A DNA stretch of 64,000 bases from Chloroflexia bacterium SDU3-3 (GTDB taxonomy: Bacteria > Chloroflexota > Chloroflexia > Chloroflexales > Roseiflexaceae), in NCBI GenBank assembly GCA_009268125.1, contig WBOU01000021.1, positions 1-64,000 of the forward strand, in the 5' to 3' direction. Both the position numbers and the translations under genes were made by a program. Shown piece after piece: positions 52,430 through 60,182 of this stretch; positions within the stretch are counted from its first letter, which is position 1, and each line of letters opens with the position of its first letter. Below the pieces are notes generated by a model. It searched no databases. It saw only the letters and a program-made list of their open reading frames with translations, and had not been told where the DNA came from.

Positions 52430-52889
52430 GAGGGCTGGCCCTCACATGGTGTCGCTTTTTCATGAGGGGTATTGGGATGCGGCAGGGTGCATCCAAGCGC
52501 ATGCCGACCCATATCAGACATGGGAACGCCTGCTGGTGTGGTACCCGCGCTGGGCGATGCCGCACCAGCGATGCCCACGGTGTGGGCGGGTCTGGTGCCC
52601 GCCCACACCGTGGGCATCGCGTTCATCGAATACCGTGCGATGTATGCGATGTATGCGATGAAACACGGAGCGCATCGGCACGCGCCGCATGCATCGGATG
52701 AGGGTGCGATGAACGCGGCGTATCGCGATGGGGCGGGCACCAGACCCGCCCCTACACCCCTTGTGGATCATTGCGGGCATCGGGTCGCGGGGCGATGACG
52801 GCAATGTGATTCACGGCCATCGATCCCACATGGTTGCCAAACAGACCTGGGAACGCTGCAAAAGTGACACCATGTGAGGGGCTGGCCCC
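52430..52889. mobile_element. 460-bp MITE-like element with terminal inverted repeats and TA flanks
   Basis: The ends are inverted repeats of about 34 bases with some 27 matches, sharing TCACATGGTGTC, and are flanked on both sides by TA (52428-52429 and 52890-52891), as expected for an IS630/Tc1-type target duplication. Inside are inverted GGGCGGGTCTGGTGCCCGCC arms (about 52579 and 52733) and repeated GCGATG/GCATCG words. No transposase is encoded. The right half aligns with the element at 11098-11361. It would need a transposase from elsewhere to move. Confidence 0.8.
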
Positions 52890-53045
52890 TAGGCACCGCC
52901 CGCGCAAGAAATTCACGCACCGAGTCCTAACCAGCACCATACCCGGCGGTGCACGAACAGCGTTTTCTGCAGATACGATGGTTCTGCTCGCCGCATCAGC
53001 GCACACCTACCCAATAACGCGCCCAAGCTGCACCCATCCCGCAAC

Positions 53046-53075
53046 TTGACAGAGCAAGAAAAGCGGCGGTATACT
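53046..53075 (+). promoter_or_regulatory. Consensus promoter of the Mg2+ riboswitch transcript
   Basis: TTGACA at 53046-53051, 18-base spacer, TATACT at 53070-53075. The start would fall near 53082, just before the M-box. Confidence 0.85.
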
Positions 53076-53107
53076 TGCCCTGTGGCATTCGCCACATACA
53101 ACTGTGT

Positions 53108-53260
53108 CGCTCCTTCGTTAGGCGCGGCGCTCATATGGACAGAAGTCGCTGCTCCGGCCCGTCGAAAGACGCTCAGGGGCATACCGTGCGGTTCGAGCTA
53201 AGGGCCGCATTAATGCGACTGCCCATGCTGGCTACGCCATATGAGAGCTTAAGCTCAACC
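53108..53260 (+). ncRNA. M-box (ykoK leader) Mg2+ riboswitch aptamer
   Basis: The segment begins CGCTCCTTCGTTAGGCG and carries, in order, the conserved words of the M-box: CATATGGA, GTCGCTGC, GAAAGACGCT, GGGCCGCATTAATGCGACTG, GCTACGCCATATG and the closing AGAGCTTAAGCTC. The complementary arms CATATGGA and the later CCATATG bring the ends together, as in the Bacillus mgtE leader. Mg2+ binding should compact the RNA and favour the terminator at 53305-53342. Recognised by eye, not by a covariance search. Confidence 0.9.
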
Positions 53261-53304
53261 AGGGGGGAGAAGACGCAACGACTACGGTATTTACCGCTGT
53301 TGCG

Positions 53305-53342
53305 CACCCCTCTGCATTGCATGCCGAAGGGGTGTTCTTTTT
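53305..53342 (+). terminator. Riboswitch expression-platform terminator
   Basis: Stem CACCCCT (53305-53311) with AGGGGTG (53328-53334), then TTCTTTTT. It lies 45 bases after the aptamer and 270 bases before the coding region, the position expected for Mg2+-dependent attenuation. Confidence 0.8.
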
Positions 53343-53508
53343 GAGGAACTCGATGGACGGTAGTCATCAACGTTGGGCGGCCGTACTGCGGTCGCCGAAC
53401 ACGACAACGGAACCCCACAACTCACCGACCGTTCCCGCGTGCCTGCCGCACCAAGGCCGCGTGATGTTCCCGCCCGGCGCACCTCGCTAGCGCATCGGGC
53501 GAGCCTTC

Positions 53509-53556
53509 ACGCCCCCGTGCCGCAGCACGGGGGCGTTGCTATGCCTTGGGCATAGC
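53509..53556 (+). promoter_or_regulatory. Two further hairpins in the leader
   Basis: First: perfect 12-bp stem ACGCCCCCGTGC with 53525-53536, loop CGCA. Second, one base later: 8-bp stem GCTATGCC with 53549-53556. Neither is followed by a T-run. They lie between the terminator and the ribosome site of the next gene; the rest of 53343-53612 shows nothing I recognise. Confidence 0.5.
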
Positions 53557-53612
53557 GCACAACCTGGCGGGGCACAGCCAAGCCCGCTGCCGCCAGCGAA
53601 GGGAGGCTCGCA

Positions 53613-54848
53613 ATGATGTTTCTGGCACACCTACTCGACAGCCCAGTCTGCGGCAAGACCGATGAGCTCATCGGCAAGCTCGACGACCTGATCGTCCGCA
53701 TCGACCACTCGCCCTACCCCTCAATCAGCGGGATTGTGGTGCGCGACCGTGGGCGGCGCTTCTTCGTGCCCGCCGCCCACCTGGTGGGCATGAACGGCGT
53801 AGCCAAGCTCAACTCATCGGTGGTGGATGTCCAGCCCTTCCGCCGCCGCGATGGCGAGGTGCTGCTGGCCAAGGATGTGCTCGACCACCAGATCATCGAC
53901 ATCAGCGGGCGGCGGATCGTGCGCGTCAACGACGTGCAGCTCACCAAGATCGAGTCCGACTTCCGCGTGATCGGCGTGGATGTGAGCGCCCAGGCCCTGT
54001 TCCGCCGCCTCGCGCCCAAACGCCTGGCCGACCGCATCCAGGGCCGCCATATCATCGACTGGGATGAGGTGCAGTACCTGGCCTCGGCGGCCCCCGTGCA
54101 GCTCAAGGTCTCCTACAACCGCCTCACCGAGCTGAACCCGGTGGACCTGGCCCGCATCGTCGACGCGCTCTCCTTCCGCGAGAGCGCCGAGTTGATCGGC
54201 GGGCTGGACCACGAGACCGCCGCCGACCTGCTGGAGGAAGTGAGCGACGAGCGCCTGGCCGACCTGCTGGAGGGCATGGACATCGAGCGCGCCGCCGACA
54301 TCCTTGAGGAGATGGCCCCCGGCGCTGCCGCCGACGCCCTCGAAGACCTGACCCGCGACATCGCCGCCCGCATCCTGGCCCGCATCGAGCCAGAGGAGGC
54401 CGCCGACATCCAAGAGGCGCTCTCCTACGATGAGGATAGCGTGGGCCGCATCATGGAGACCGACTTCGTGCGCGTACCCATGGGCTCCACCATCCACGAG
54501 GCCCTGCAGGCCATCCGCACCCTCGAAAGCCCGCCCGACCCGCTGCTGGCCGTCTATGTCGTCTCCGAGCAAGACCCCGAGGAGCTGCGCGGGATCGTGC
54601 GGCTGCGCGCCCTGATGCTGGCTGACCCCGCCATGCTGATCGACGACATTATGGAGGACGACCTGCCCACCGTGCAGCCCGAGGACCGCGCCGAGGATGC
54701 GGCCCGCATCCTGGCCGAGTACAACCTGCTGGCCGTGCCCGTGCTCGACGAGTCGATGCGGCTGGTCGGCGTGGTCAGCGTCGATGATGCCCTGGCAGTG
54801 CTGATGCCCGAGATATGGAGCCGTCGCGGCGCGCGCACCCACCTATAG
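53613..54848 (+). CDS. PRC-barrel/MgtE-N/CBS protein without membrane domain
   Basis: 411 residues; ATG has AGGGAGG six bases upstream. Domains in order: PRC-barrel-like N-terminus (about 5-75), a second one (about 80-150), the MgtE-N superhelix (about 160-285, LSFRESAELIGGLDHETAADLL, MDIERAADILEEMAPGAAADAL), and a CBS pair (about 290-405). In the MgtE channel these cytosolic domains sense Mg2+; here no pore helices follow, so the protein should be a soluble sensor or regulator. Behind an M-box and 90 bases before an NRAMP-like transporter gene, it probably gates or controls that transporter. Confidence 0.85.
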   Translation: MMFLAHLLDSPVCGKTDELIGKLDDLIVRIDHSPYPSISGIVVRDRGRRFFVPAAHLVGMNGVAKLNSSVVDVQPFRRRDGEVLLAKDVLDHQIIDISGRRIVRVNDVQLTKIESDFRVIGVDVSAQALFRRLAPKRLADRIQGRHIIDWDEVQYLASAAPVQLKVSYNRLTELNPVDLARIVDALSFRESAELIGGLDHETAADLLEEVSDERLADLLEGMDIERAADILEEMAPGAAADALEDLTRDIAARILARIEPEEAADIQEALSYDEDSVGRIMETDFVRVPMGSTIHEALQAIRTLESPPDPLLAVYVVSEQDPEELRGIVRLRALMLADPAMLIDDIMEDDLPTVQPEDRAEDAARILAEYNLLAVPVLDESMRLVGVVSVDDALAVLMPEIWSRRGARTHL

Positions 54849-54938
54849 CCGCGCCGCCCCACCCATGTCCGCCCGCTGGATCAGCCGTGGCCGCCGCAGC
54901 GCGTGGCAGCCCACACCACAAGCCGAGGGATCATCATG

Positions 54939-56255
54939 ACCACAAACGAGCACATCAACGAGACCGCCATCGACACCACTCCCCACGAGCCGGCCAAGCG
55001 CCCGCGCTTCCGCCTCAGCCGCCGTGGCATCTGGCCCTACCTCATGGCGCTGGGGCCAGGGCTGCTGGCCGCATCCGCCGGCAACGACGCCGGTGGCATC
55101 GCCACCTACGCCTCGGCAGGGGCCAGCTACGGCTACAACCTGCTCTGGGCGATGGTGATCGTCACCATCTTCGTGGGCGTGGTGCAGGAGATGAGCGCGC
55201 GGCTCGGCGCTGTCACCAGCAAGGGCTTCTCCGACCTGGTGCGCGAGAACTTCCCGCTGCGCGCCACCGCGCTCATTCTCAGCACGCTATTTATCGCCAA
55301 CTTCGGCATTATCGTCTCCGAGTTTGTCGGCATCGCCGCCGCCGCCGAGCTGTTCGGGGTCAGCCGCTACATCGCGGTGCCGCTGTCCGCGTTCATCGTG
55401 TGGCTGCTGATCACGCGCGGCTCCTACGACCGCGTGGAGAAGGTCTTCCTGGCGCTCTCCGCCGTGTTCCTCACCTATATCGCGGCGGCCTTTTTGGCCA
55501 AGCCCGACTGGGGCGAGGTGGTGCGCAGCACATTGCAGCCCACCATCCACTGGAACGGCGACTACCTGCAGCTGCTGATCGCGCTGATCGGCACCACTGT
55601 GTCGCCCTACATGCAGCTCTACATCCAGTCATCGGTGGTGGAAAAGGGCGTGACGCCCGACGAGTACCGCTACACCCGCTTCGATGTGATCACCGGCACC
55701 GTATTTGCAGGCATTGTCGCCTCGTTTATCATCATCGCCACGGCCACCACGCTCTACCCGCGCGGCATTACCATCGAGAGCGCATCCGACGCGGCCCAGG
55801 CCCTGGCCCCAGTCGCGGGCGAGTACGCCAGCGTGCTGTTCGCGGTCGGACTGCTAGGGGCCTCGCTGCTAGCCGCCGGGGTGCTGCCTATCTCCACCAC
55901 CTATATGATGAGCGAGGCGCTGGGCTTCGAGCGCGGCGTGTCGCGCACGTGGGACGAGGCCCCCATGTTCTTGGGGCTGTTCACCGGGCTGGTGGCGGTG
56001 GGCGCGCTGCTGGCGCTCATCCCCGGGCTGCCGCTCATCCAGGTGCTGGTGGGCGTCTACGTGCTGAACGGCCTGCTGCTGCCGATCGAGCTGTTCGCCA
56101 TCCTCGCGCTGATCAACAACCGCGAGCTGATGGGCAGGCACGTGAACGGGCCGATCTTCAACACCATCGCCTGGGGCGTGGCGATCACCGTCAGCGTGCT
56201 GTCGTTTTCGCTGATCGTGATCACCGTGCTAGGCTGGTTCGGCATCCATCTGTAG
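54939..56255 (+). CDS. NRAMP-family transporter, probably an Mg2+ transporter (NRMT-like)
   Basis: 438 residues, about 11 membrane helices. The ATG at 54939 has GAGGG upstream. The LeuT-fold repeats start with GPGLLAASAGNDAGG. The metal-binding motif of helix 1, DPGN in Mn2+/Fe2+ NRAMPs, reads DAGG (51-54), and the helix-6 motif with Met-Pro-His is replaced by TTVSPYM (219-225), so the metal-selective Met is absent. The same kind of change is reported for NRAMP-related Mg2+ transporters. With the M-box upstream, Mg2+ is the likely substrate, not Mn2+. Confidence 0.87.
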   Translation, partial: TTNEHINETAIDTTPHEPAKRPRFRLSRRGIWPYLMALGPGLLAASAGNDAGGIATYASAGASYGYNLLWAMVIVTIFVGVVQEMSARLGAVTSKGFSDLVRENFPLRATALILSTLFIANFGIIVSEFVGIAAAAELFGVSRYIAVPLSAFIVWLLITRGSYDRVEKVFLALSAVFLTYIAAAFLAKPDWGEVVRSTLQPTIHWNGDYLQLLIALIGTTVSPYMQLYIQSSVVEKGVTPDEYRYTRFDVITGTVFAGIVASFIIIATATTLYPRGITIESASDAAQALAPVAGEYASVLFAVGLLGASLLAAGVLPISTTYMMSEALGFERGVSRTWDEAPMFLGLFTGLVAVGALLALIPGLPLIQVLVGVYVLNGLLLPIELFAILALINNRELMGRHVNGPIFNTIAWGVAITVSVLSFSLIVITVLGWFGIHL

Positions 56256-56292
56256 CCGCTGGGGCCGCATGGTAAAAAGAGGAGAGCGGCAG

Positions 56293-56925
56293 ATGCAGTT
56301 TCCCTACCGCTTCGGGGAAGATCTGGTCTGGGTGCAGAAGCTGCCGCCCGCGCAGTGGGGCGGCCAGCACCAGCAGATCCTGCACGCACTGGCCTACCGG
56401 GGCGGGCAGCTGCAGATCGCTGCCGAGGGCTGGCGCAGCGCACCGCTGGGCGCTGGCGAGGAGAAGGCGGTCTTTGTGGTGTGCGACCCCCAGCGGCGGG
56501 TGTTCGCGCTGGAGCTGATCGACGAGCGCCACTACCTGAACGGGCGCTTCATCGGCGGGGCCTACTTCCACACCGCCCGCGTGGCCAGCCTGGCCCAGGT
56601 GCCCTTCAGCCCCGCCGCGCTGATCGGCCTGACCTTCACCGGCCTGGTCAAGGCCCGCGAGTTCGCCTACGGCTACGAGTGGGATCGCTTTCAGCTGCGC
56701 GCCGCAGGCCCCAGCCGCGCCGACTGGCTGCTCACATCCTGGCTGCAGTCGCACTTCCAGCGCGCTTTTGCCGACTATGCTGCGCGCTACCGCGACGTCC
56801 ATGGCCGCAACGTACTGTTCGAGCTGCGCCCGCGCGATCAGCCGGGGGCGCTGTGCCCCACCATCGACCACACGGGGCGGCTGCGGCTCGTGCGCGTGGG
56901 CCTTCAGCCGATTGACCTGCGATAA
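56293..56925 (+). CDS. Hypothetical protein (210 aa)
   Basis: Start at 56293 has AGGAGAG upstream, preferred over an ATG eight codons earlier. No membrane segment, signal or known motif. It starts MQFPYRFGEDLVWVQKLPP and has alternating hydrophobic segments (GGQLQIAAEGW, KAVFVVCDPQRRVFALELID), suggesting a soluble alpha/beta protein. It follows the transporter by 37 bases and may belong to its transcript. Confidence 0.6.
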   Translation: MQFPYRFGEDLVWVQKLPPAQWGGQHQQILHALAYRGGQLQIAAEGWRSAPLGAGEEKAVFVVCDPQRRVFALELIDERHYLNGRFIGGAYFHTARVASLAQVPFSPAALIGLTFTGLVKAREFAYGYEWDRFQLRAAGPSRADWLLTSWLQSHFQRAFADYAARYRDVHGRNVLFELRPRDQPGALCPTIDHTGRLRLVRVGLQPIDLR

Positions 56926-57000
56926 CATAGTGAGCAAGCATGCCATGCACTCTGGTATACTAGGCCGACTGAGAGCACAAAAGCGGTACTGCGGGCAATT

Positions 57001-58221
57001 ATGAATAACAACTATCATCGGCAGACTATCACTATCGCATTTGCGATATTTATCGCTACACTGTTTATCTACCTCTTTTCTGCACTGGCAAGCGGGCAAT
57101 CCTATACACCTATCGATGCCCACTTTAATACGCTGGCCAAAGCGCTGCTTCACGGACATATCGCTATCGAAAATCCTATCAGTACCCACGATCTCACTTT
57201 CTACAATGGTCGCTGGTATGTGCCATTTCCTCCGCTTCCAGCCTTGCTGATGCTGCCCTTTATTGCGGTGCTTGGCGATATCAATACAGTACTTTTTTCA
57301 GTAGTGGTTGGGGCAATAAATACCACATGTGTCTTCCTGCTGATTCAGTCGCTCATACATAAAGGTTGGACACAAATCCAGCTGATAGATAGCCTCTGGC
57401 TAACCGCACTCTTTGGTTTTGGCACTGTTCACTGGCAGGTTGCCACTGTGGGATCAGTATGGTTTCTCAGCCAGATATGTACGGTCACTTTTAGTATTTT
57501 GTGCATCTGGGCTGCACTAGCGCAACGATCACCTGTCCTTTCGGGAAGCGCTCTGGCGCTTGCGCTCTGGGCGCGTCCGCATATTATTCTGCTCGCTGTT
57601 GTTATTCTGGGAATCGGGTTACAGATCGCACAGGAAAAAGAGCAGAAGCAGCGCACCAGATTTCTTTTTCAGTGGGTGCTGCACGCAGGCATACCTATTG
57701 TGGTGTCAATACTGCTCTTCTTAACCTACAACTATATCAGATTTGAACACATATTTGATATTGGGTACCAGAGCCAGAGCGTCGCGGCACCGCTGAAGGA
57801 GGATCTACAGCGCTATGGGCAGTTCAATATCCATTTTACCCCAAAGAACGTGTGGGTTATGCTGTTCGCTCCGCCGATATGGAATAGCGAATCACATATA
57901 CTTTTACCTGACCCAGTGGGGATGAGCCTCTTTCTTACATCGCCTGCGCTTATTTATCTGTTCTTTCCGCAGAAGCGCACGCCCCTTGTCATCGCTTCGT
58001 GGATATCGCTCGGTCTTCTCCTCATCCCACTGCTCACTTACTATAACACTGGGTGGTATCAATTTGGCTATCGCTTTAGTCTTGATTTTACTATCTTAGT
58101 GATTATCATGCTTGCGCATCTTAAGTCAGAGAATATCCCGATTTTTCTCCGTATTGGTATCCTGCTTAGTATTAGTATCAACGCTTGGGGGGCAATCTTC
58201 ATCGGTCAACCGCAGTTCTAA
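57001..58221 (+). CDS. AT-rich multi-pass membrane protein, probably acquired
   Basis: 406 residues with about ten membrane helices. The outer loop after helix 1 (SYTPIDAHFNTLAKALLHGH, NGRWYVPFPPLPALLM) resembles GT-C glycosyltransferase-like proteins with an early acidic residue, but no family is certain. Base composition is far from its surroundings: the first 60 bases have only 22 G/C, against roughly two thirds or more in neighbours. A TATACT box lies at 56956-56961. The gene is convergent with the ABC operon and is followed by that operon's terminator. Confidence 0.7.
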   Translation: MNNNYHRQTITIAFAIFIATLFIYLFSALASGQSYTPIDAHFNTLAKALLHGHIAIENPISTHDLTFYNGRWYVPFPPLPALLMLPFIAVLGDINTVLFSVVVGAINTTCVFLLIQSLIHKGWTQIQLIDSLWLTALFGFGTVHWQVATVGSVWFLSQICTVTFSILCIWAALAQRSPVLSGSALALALWARPHIILLAVVILGIGLQIAQEKEQKQRTRFLFQWVLHAGIPIVVSILLFLTYNYIRFEHIFDIGYQSQSVAAPLKEDLQRYGQFNIHFTPKNVWVMLFAPPIWNSESHILLPDPVGMSLFLTSPALIYLFFPQKRTPLVIASWISLGLLLIPLLTYYNTGWYQFGYRFSLDFTILVIIMLAHLKSENIPIFLRIGILLSISINAWGAIFIGQPQF

Positions 58222-58251
58222 TTGTGGGTGGCATAACATTCGGTACAAATA

Positions 58252-58284
58252 ATCCGCCGCACTCAGTATCTGAATGTGGCGGAT
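58252..58284 (-). terminator. Terminator of the ABC-2 efflux operon
   Basis: Stem ATCCGCC/GGCGGAT (58252-58258 with 58278-58284) extended by inner TCAG/CTGA pairing; on the minus strand followed by TATTTG. It sits 28 bases after the last ATPase gene. Confidence 0.65.
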
Positions 58285-58312
58285 CGCATAAAGCGCTCGG
58301 CTGTAGGCGGAA

Positions 58313-59236
58313 TCACCCCACCAGCGCCACGAACACATCCTCCAGCGAGGGGTCGATCGGCTCGACCCGCGCATCCTCGACCCCGGCCTGCGCCAGCGCC
58401 GACAGCGCGGCGGGGGCCTGCGCCGCCACGCTATCCACCAGGGCGTGCAGCCGCGCGCCGTGCGGGGCCACATCGCGCACCCCCGGCAGCCCCTTCAGCA
58501 CATCCAGCGCCAGATCCTGCGGCGAACCCTCGATCTCCAGCATCTCGCCCTGGATAGTGCTGCGCTTCAGGCCAGCGGGTGTGTCCAGCGCGATCAGCTT
58601 GCCGCCGTGCATCATCCCGATGCGGTTGCAGTGCTCGGCCTCATCCATATAGTGCGTGGTCACAAACACCGTCACGCCCTCGGTCGCCAGCGTGTAGATC
58701 AGCTCCCAGAACACCCGCCGCGCCTCAGGGTCGACGCCGCCGGTCGGCTCATCCAGGAACAGCACCTGCGGGCGGTGCACGATGGCGCAGGCCAGAGCCA
58801 GGCGCTGCTTCCAGCCGCCCGAAAGTGCGCTAGTCATCTCGCGCTCGCGCCCGCGCAGGTCGGCCAGCGCCAGCAGCTCGGCCATGCGGCCCTGCTGCTG
58901 CACGCGCGGCACACCGTAGACCGAGGCGTAGAACTCCAGGTTCTCAATCACCCGCAGATCGGGGTAGAGGCTGAACTTCTGCGACATATAGCCGATCCGC
59001 GCCTTGATCTGCTCGCCCTCGCGCCCGATGTCTAGCCCCAGCACATGGCCGTCGCCGCTGGTCGGGGTCAGCAGGCCGCACAGCATGCGGATGGTGGTAG
59101 TCTTGCCCGAGCCATTGGGGCCGAGGAAGCCGAACACCTCGCCCGCCTCCACCTGAAAGCTCACGTGGTCTACGGCGGTGAAGCTGCCAAACTGCCGTGT
59201 GAGATCGTGGGTCTCAACCGCGTAGCTACTTGCCAT
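58313..59236 (-). CDS. ABC-2 transporter ATPase (second of pair)
   Basis: 307 residues from ATG 59236; the frame upstream lies within the preceding gene. Walker A GPNGSGKTT, Q-loop region YMSQKFSLYPDL, signature LSGGWKQRLALACA, Walker B VLFLDEPTGGVDP and H-loop VTTHYMDEAEH are intact. Family of drug/antibiotic-exporter ATPases (DrrA/YbhF type). It overlaps the first ATPase gene by 11 bases. C-terminal 80 residues are the usual accessory domain. Confidence 0.93.
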   Translation of the reverse strand: MASSYAVETHDLTRQFGSFTAVDHVSFQVEAGEVFGFLGPNGSGKTTTIRMLCGLLTPTSGDGHVLGLDIGREGEQIKARIGYMSQKFSLYPDLRVIENLEFYASVYGVPRVQQQGRMAELLALADLRGREREMTSALSGGWKQRLALACAIVHRPQVLFLDEPTGGVDPEARRVFWELIYTLATEGVTVFVTTHYMDEAEHCNRIGMMHGGKLIALDTPAGLKRSTIQGEMLEIEGSPQDLALDVLKGLPGVRDVAPHGARLHALVDSVAAQAPAALSALAQAGVEDARVEPIDPSLEDVFVALVG

Positions 59237-60167
59237 CGCTGGCCTCCCTCGGCGTACCGCGCTGCAGGTACATAAACACGTTCTCCATCGTGGGCACCAC
59301 CTGGCGGGCGCTGTGCAGCGTCGCGCCCGCCGCGCCCAGCTGCTGGGCCAGCGCCGCCTGGTCGGGGGCGGCATCGGCCAGCAGGTGGATACGGTCGCCC
59401 AGCACCTGCACGTCGCGCACGCCCGCCATGCGGCGCAGCGCCTGCTCGGCCTGGCGCAGCGGCGCGGCGCTCACCTCCAGCACCGCGCCGGGCACCAGCC
59501 GCTGCAGCTCGCGCGGTCGGCCCGAGGCCATCATCTTGCCGTCGCGCATGAAGCCGACCACGTGGCAGCGGTCGGCCTCGTCCATGTAGGGCGTGGAGAC
59601 CAGCACGGTCATGCCGTCGGTGCGGGCCGCCTCGCGCAGGATAGACCAGAACTCGCGCCGCGCCACTGGGTCGACGCCGGTGGTCGGCTCATCGAGCAGC
59701 AGGACCGCCGGACGGTGGATGAGCGCGCAGGCCAGGGCCAGCTTCTGCTTCATGCCGCCCGAGAGCGCCTCGGCGCGCCGGGCTTGAAAGGGTTCGAGGC
59801 GGCTAAACGCGAGCAGGCGAGCCATCAGCGCGGGCCTATCGGCGTTTGGCACACCGTAGGCGTCGGCAAAAAACCGCATGTTCTCGGCCACCGTCAGGTC
59901 GCCATACAGGCTGAAGCGCTGCGGCATATAGCCGATCTGCCGCCGCACGCCCTCGGGGTCGCGCCGCACATCGGTATCGCCCACGCGCAGCGCGCCACGG
60001 TCGGGCAGCAGCAGGCCGCACAGCAGGCGCAGCGTGGTGGTCTTGCCCGCCCCATCCGGCCCGATCAGCCCGTAGATCTGGCCCTGCTCCACTGTCAGGC
60101 TCAGCCCATCCACCGCCCGCACCGCCCCAAACGCGCGGGCCACATCCTCGATCACGATCATGCTCAT
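59226..60167 (-). CDS. ABC-2 transporter ATPase (first of pair)
   Basis: 313 residues. Walker A GPDGAGKTT (Asp in place of Asn), YMPQRFSLYGDL, signature LSGGMKQKLALACA, Walker B VLLLDEPTTGVDP and STPYMDEADRC, where the H-loop His is replaced by Pro, suggesting a degenerate site in a heterodimeric ATPase. Together with the next gene it corresponds to the two halves fused in E. coli YbhF. It follows the HlyD gene by 15 bases. Confidence 0.92.
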   Translation of the reverse strand: MSMIVIEDVARAFGAVRAVDGLSLTVEQGQIYGLIGPDGAGKTTTLRLLCGLLLPDRGALRVGDTDVRRDPEGVRRQIGYMPQRFSLYGDLTVAENMRFFADAYGVPNADRPALMARLLAFSRLEPFQARRAEALSGGMKQKLALACALIHRPAVLLLDEPTTGVDPVARREFWSILREAARTDGMTVLVSTPYMDEADRCHVVGFMRDGKMMASGRPRELQRLVPGAVLEVSAAPLRQAEQALRRMAGVRDVQVLGDRIHLLADAAPDQAALAQQLGAAGATLHSARQVVPTMENVFMYLQRGTPREASDGK

Positions 60168-60182
60168 GGTTGCCCCTGTGCG

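Noticed and set aside
52430-52889. Short open frames inside the MITE-like element
   Set aside because: They are short, lack ribosome sites and arise from repeated GCGATG/GCATCG words.
53108-53260. yybP-ykoY Mn2+ riboswitch upstream of the NRAMP-like gene
   Set aside because: The ordered conserved words match the M-box, and the yybP-ykoY core pattern was not seen.
54939-56255. Ordinary MntH Mn2+/Fe2+ transporter
   Set aside because: The DPGN and Met-Pro-His motifs are both altered and the leader is a Mg2+ riboswitch.
59237-59374. Longer start for the second ATPase
   Set aside because: The extension is an out-of-frame part of the preceding ATPase gene; the ABC domain starts right after ATG 59236.
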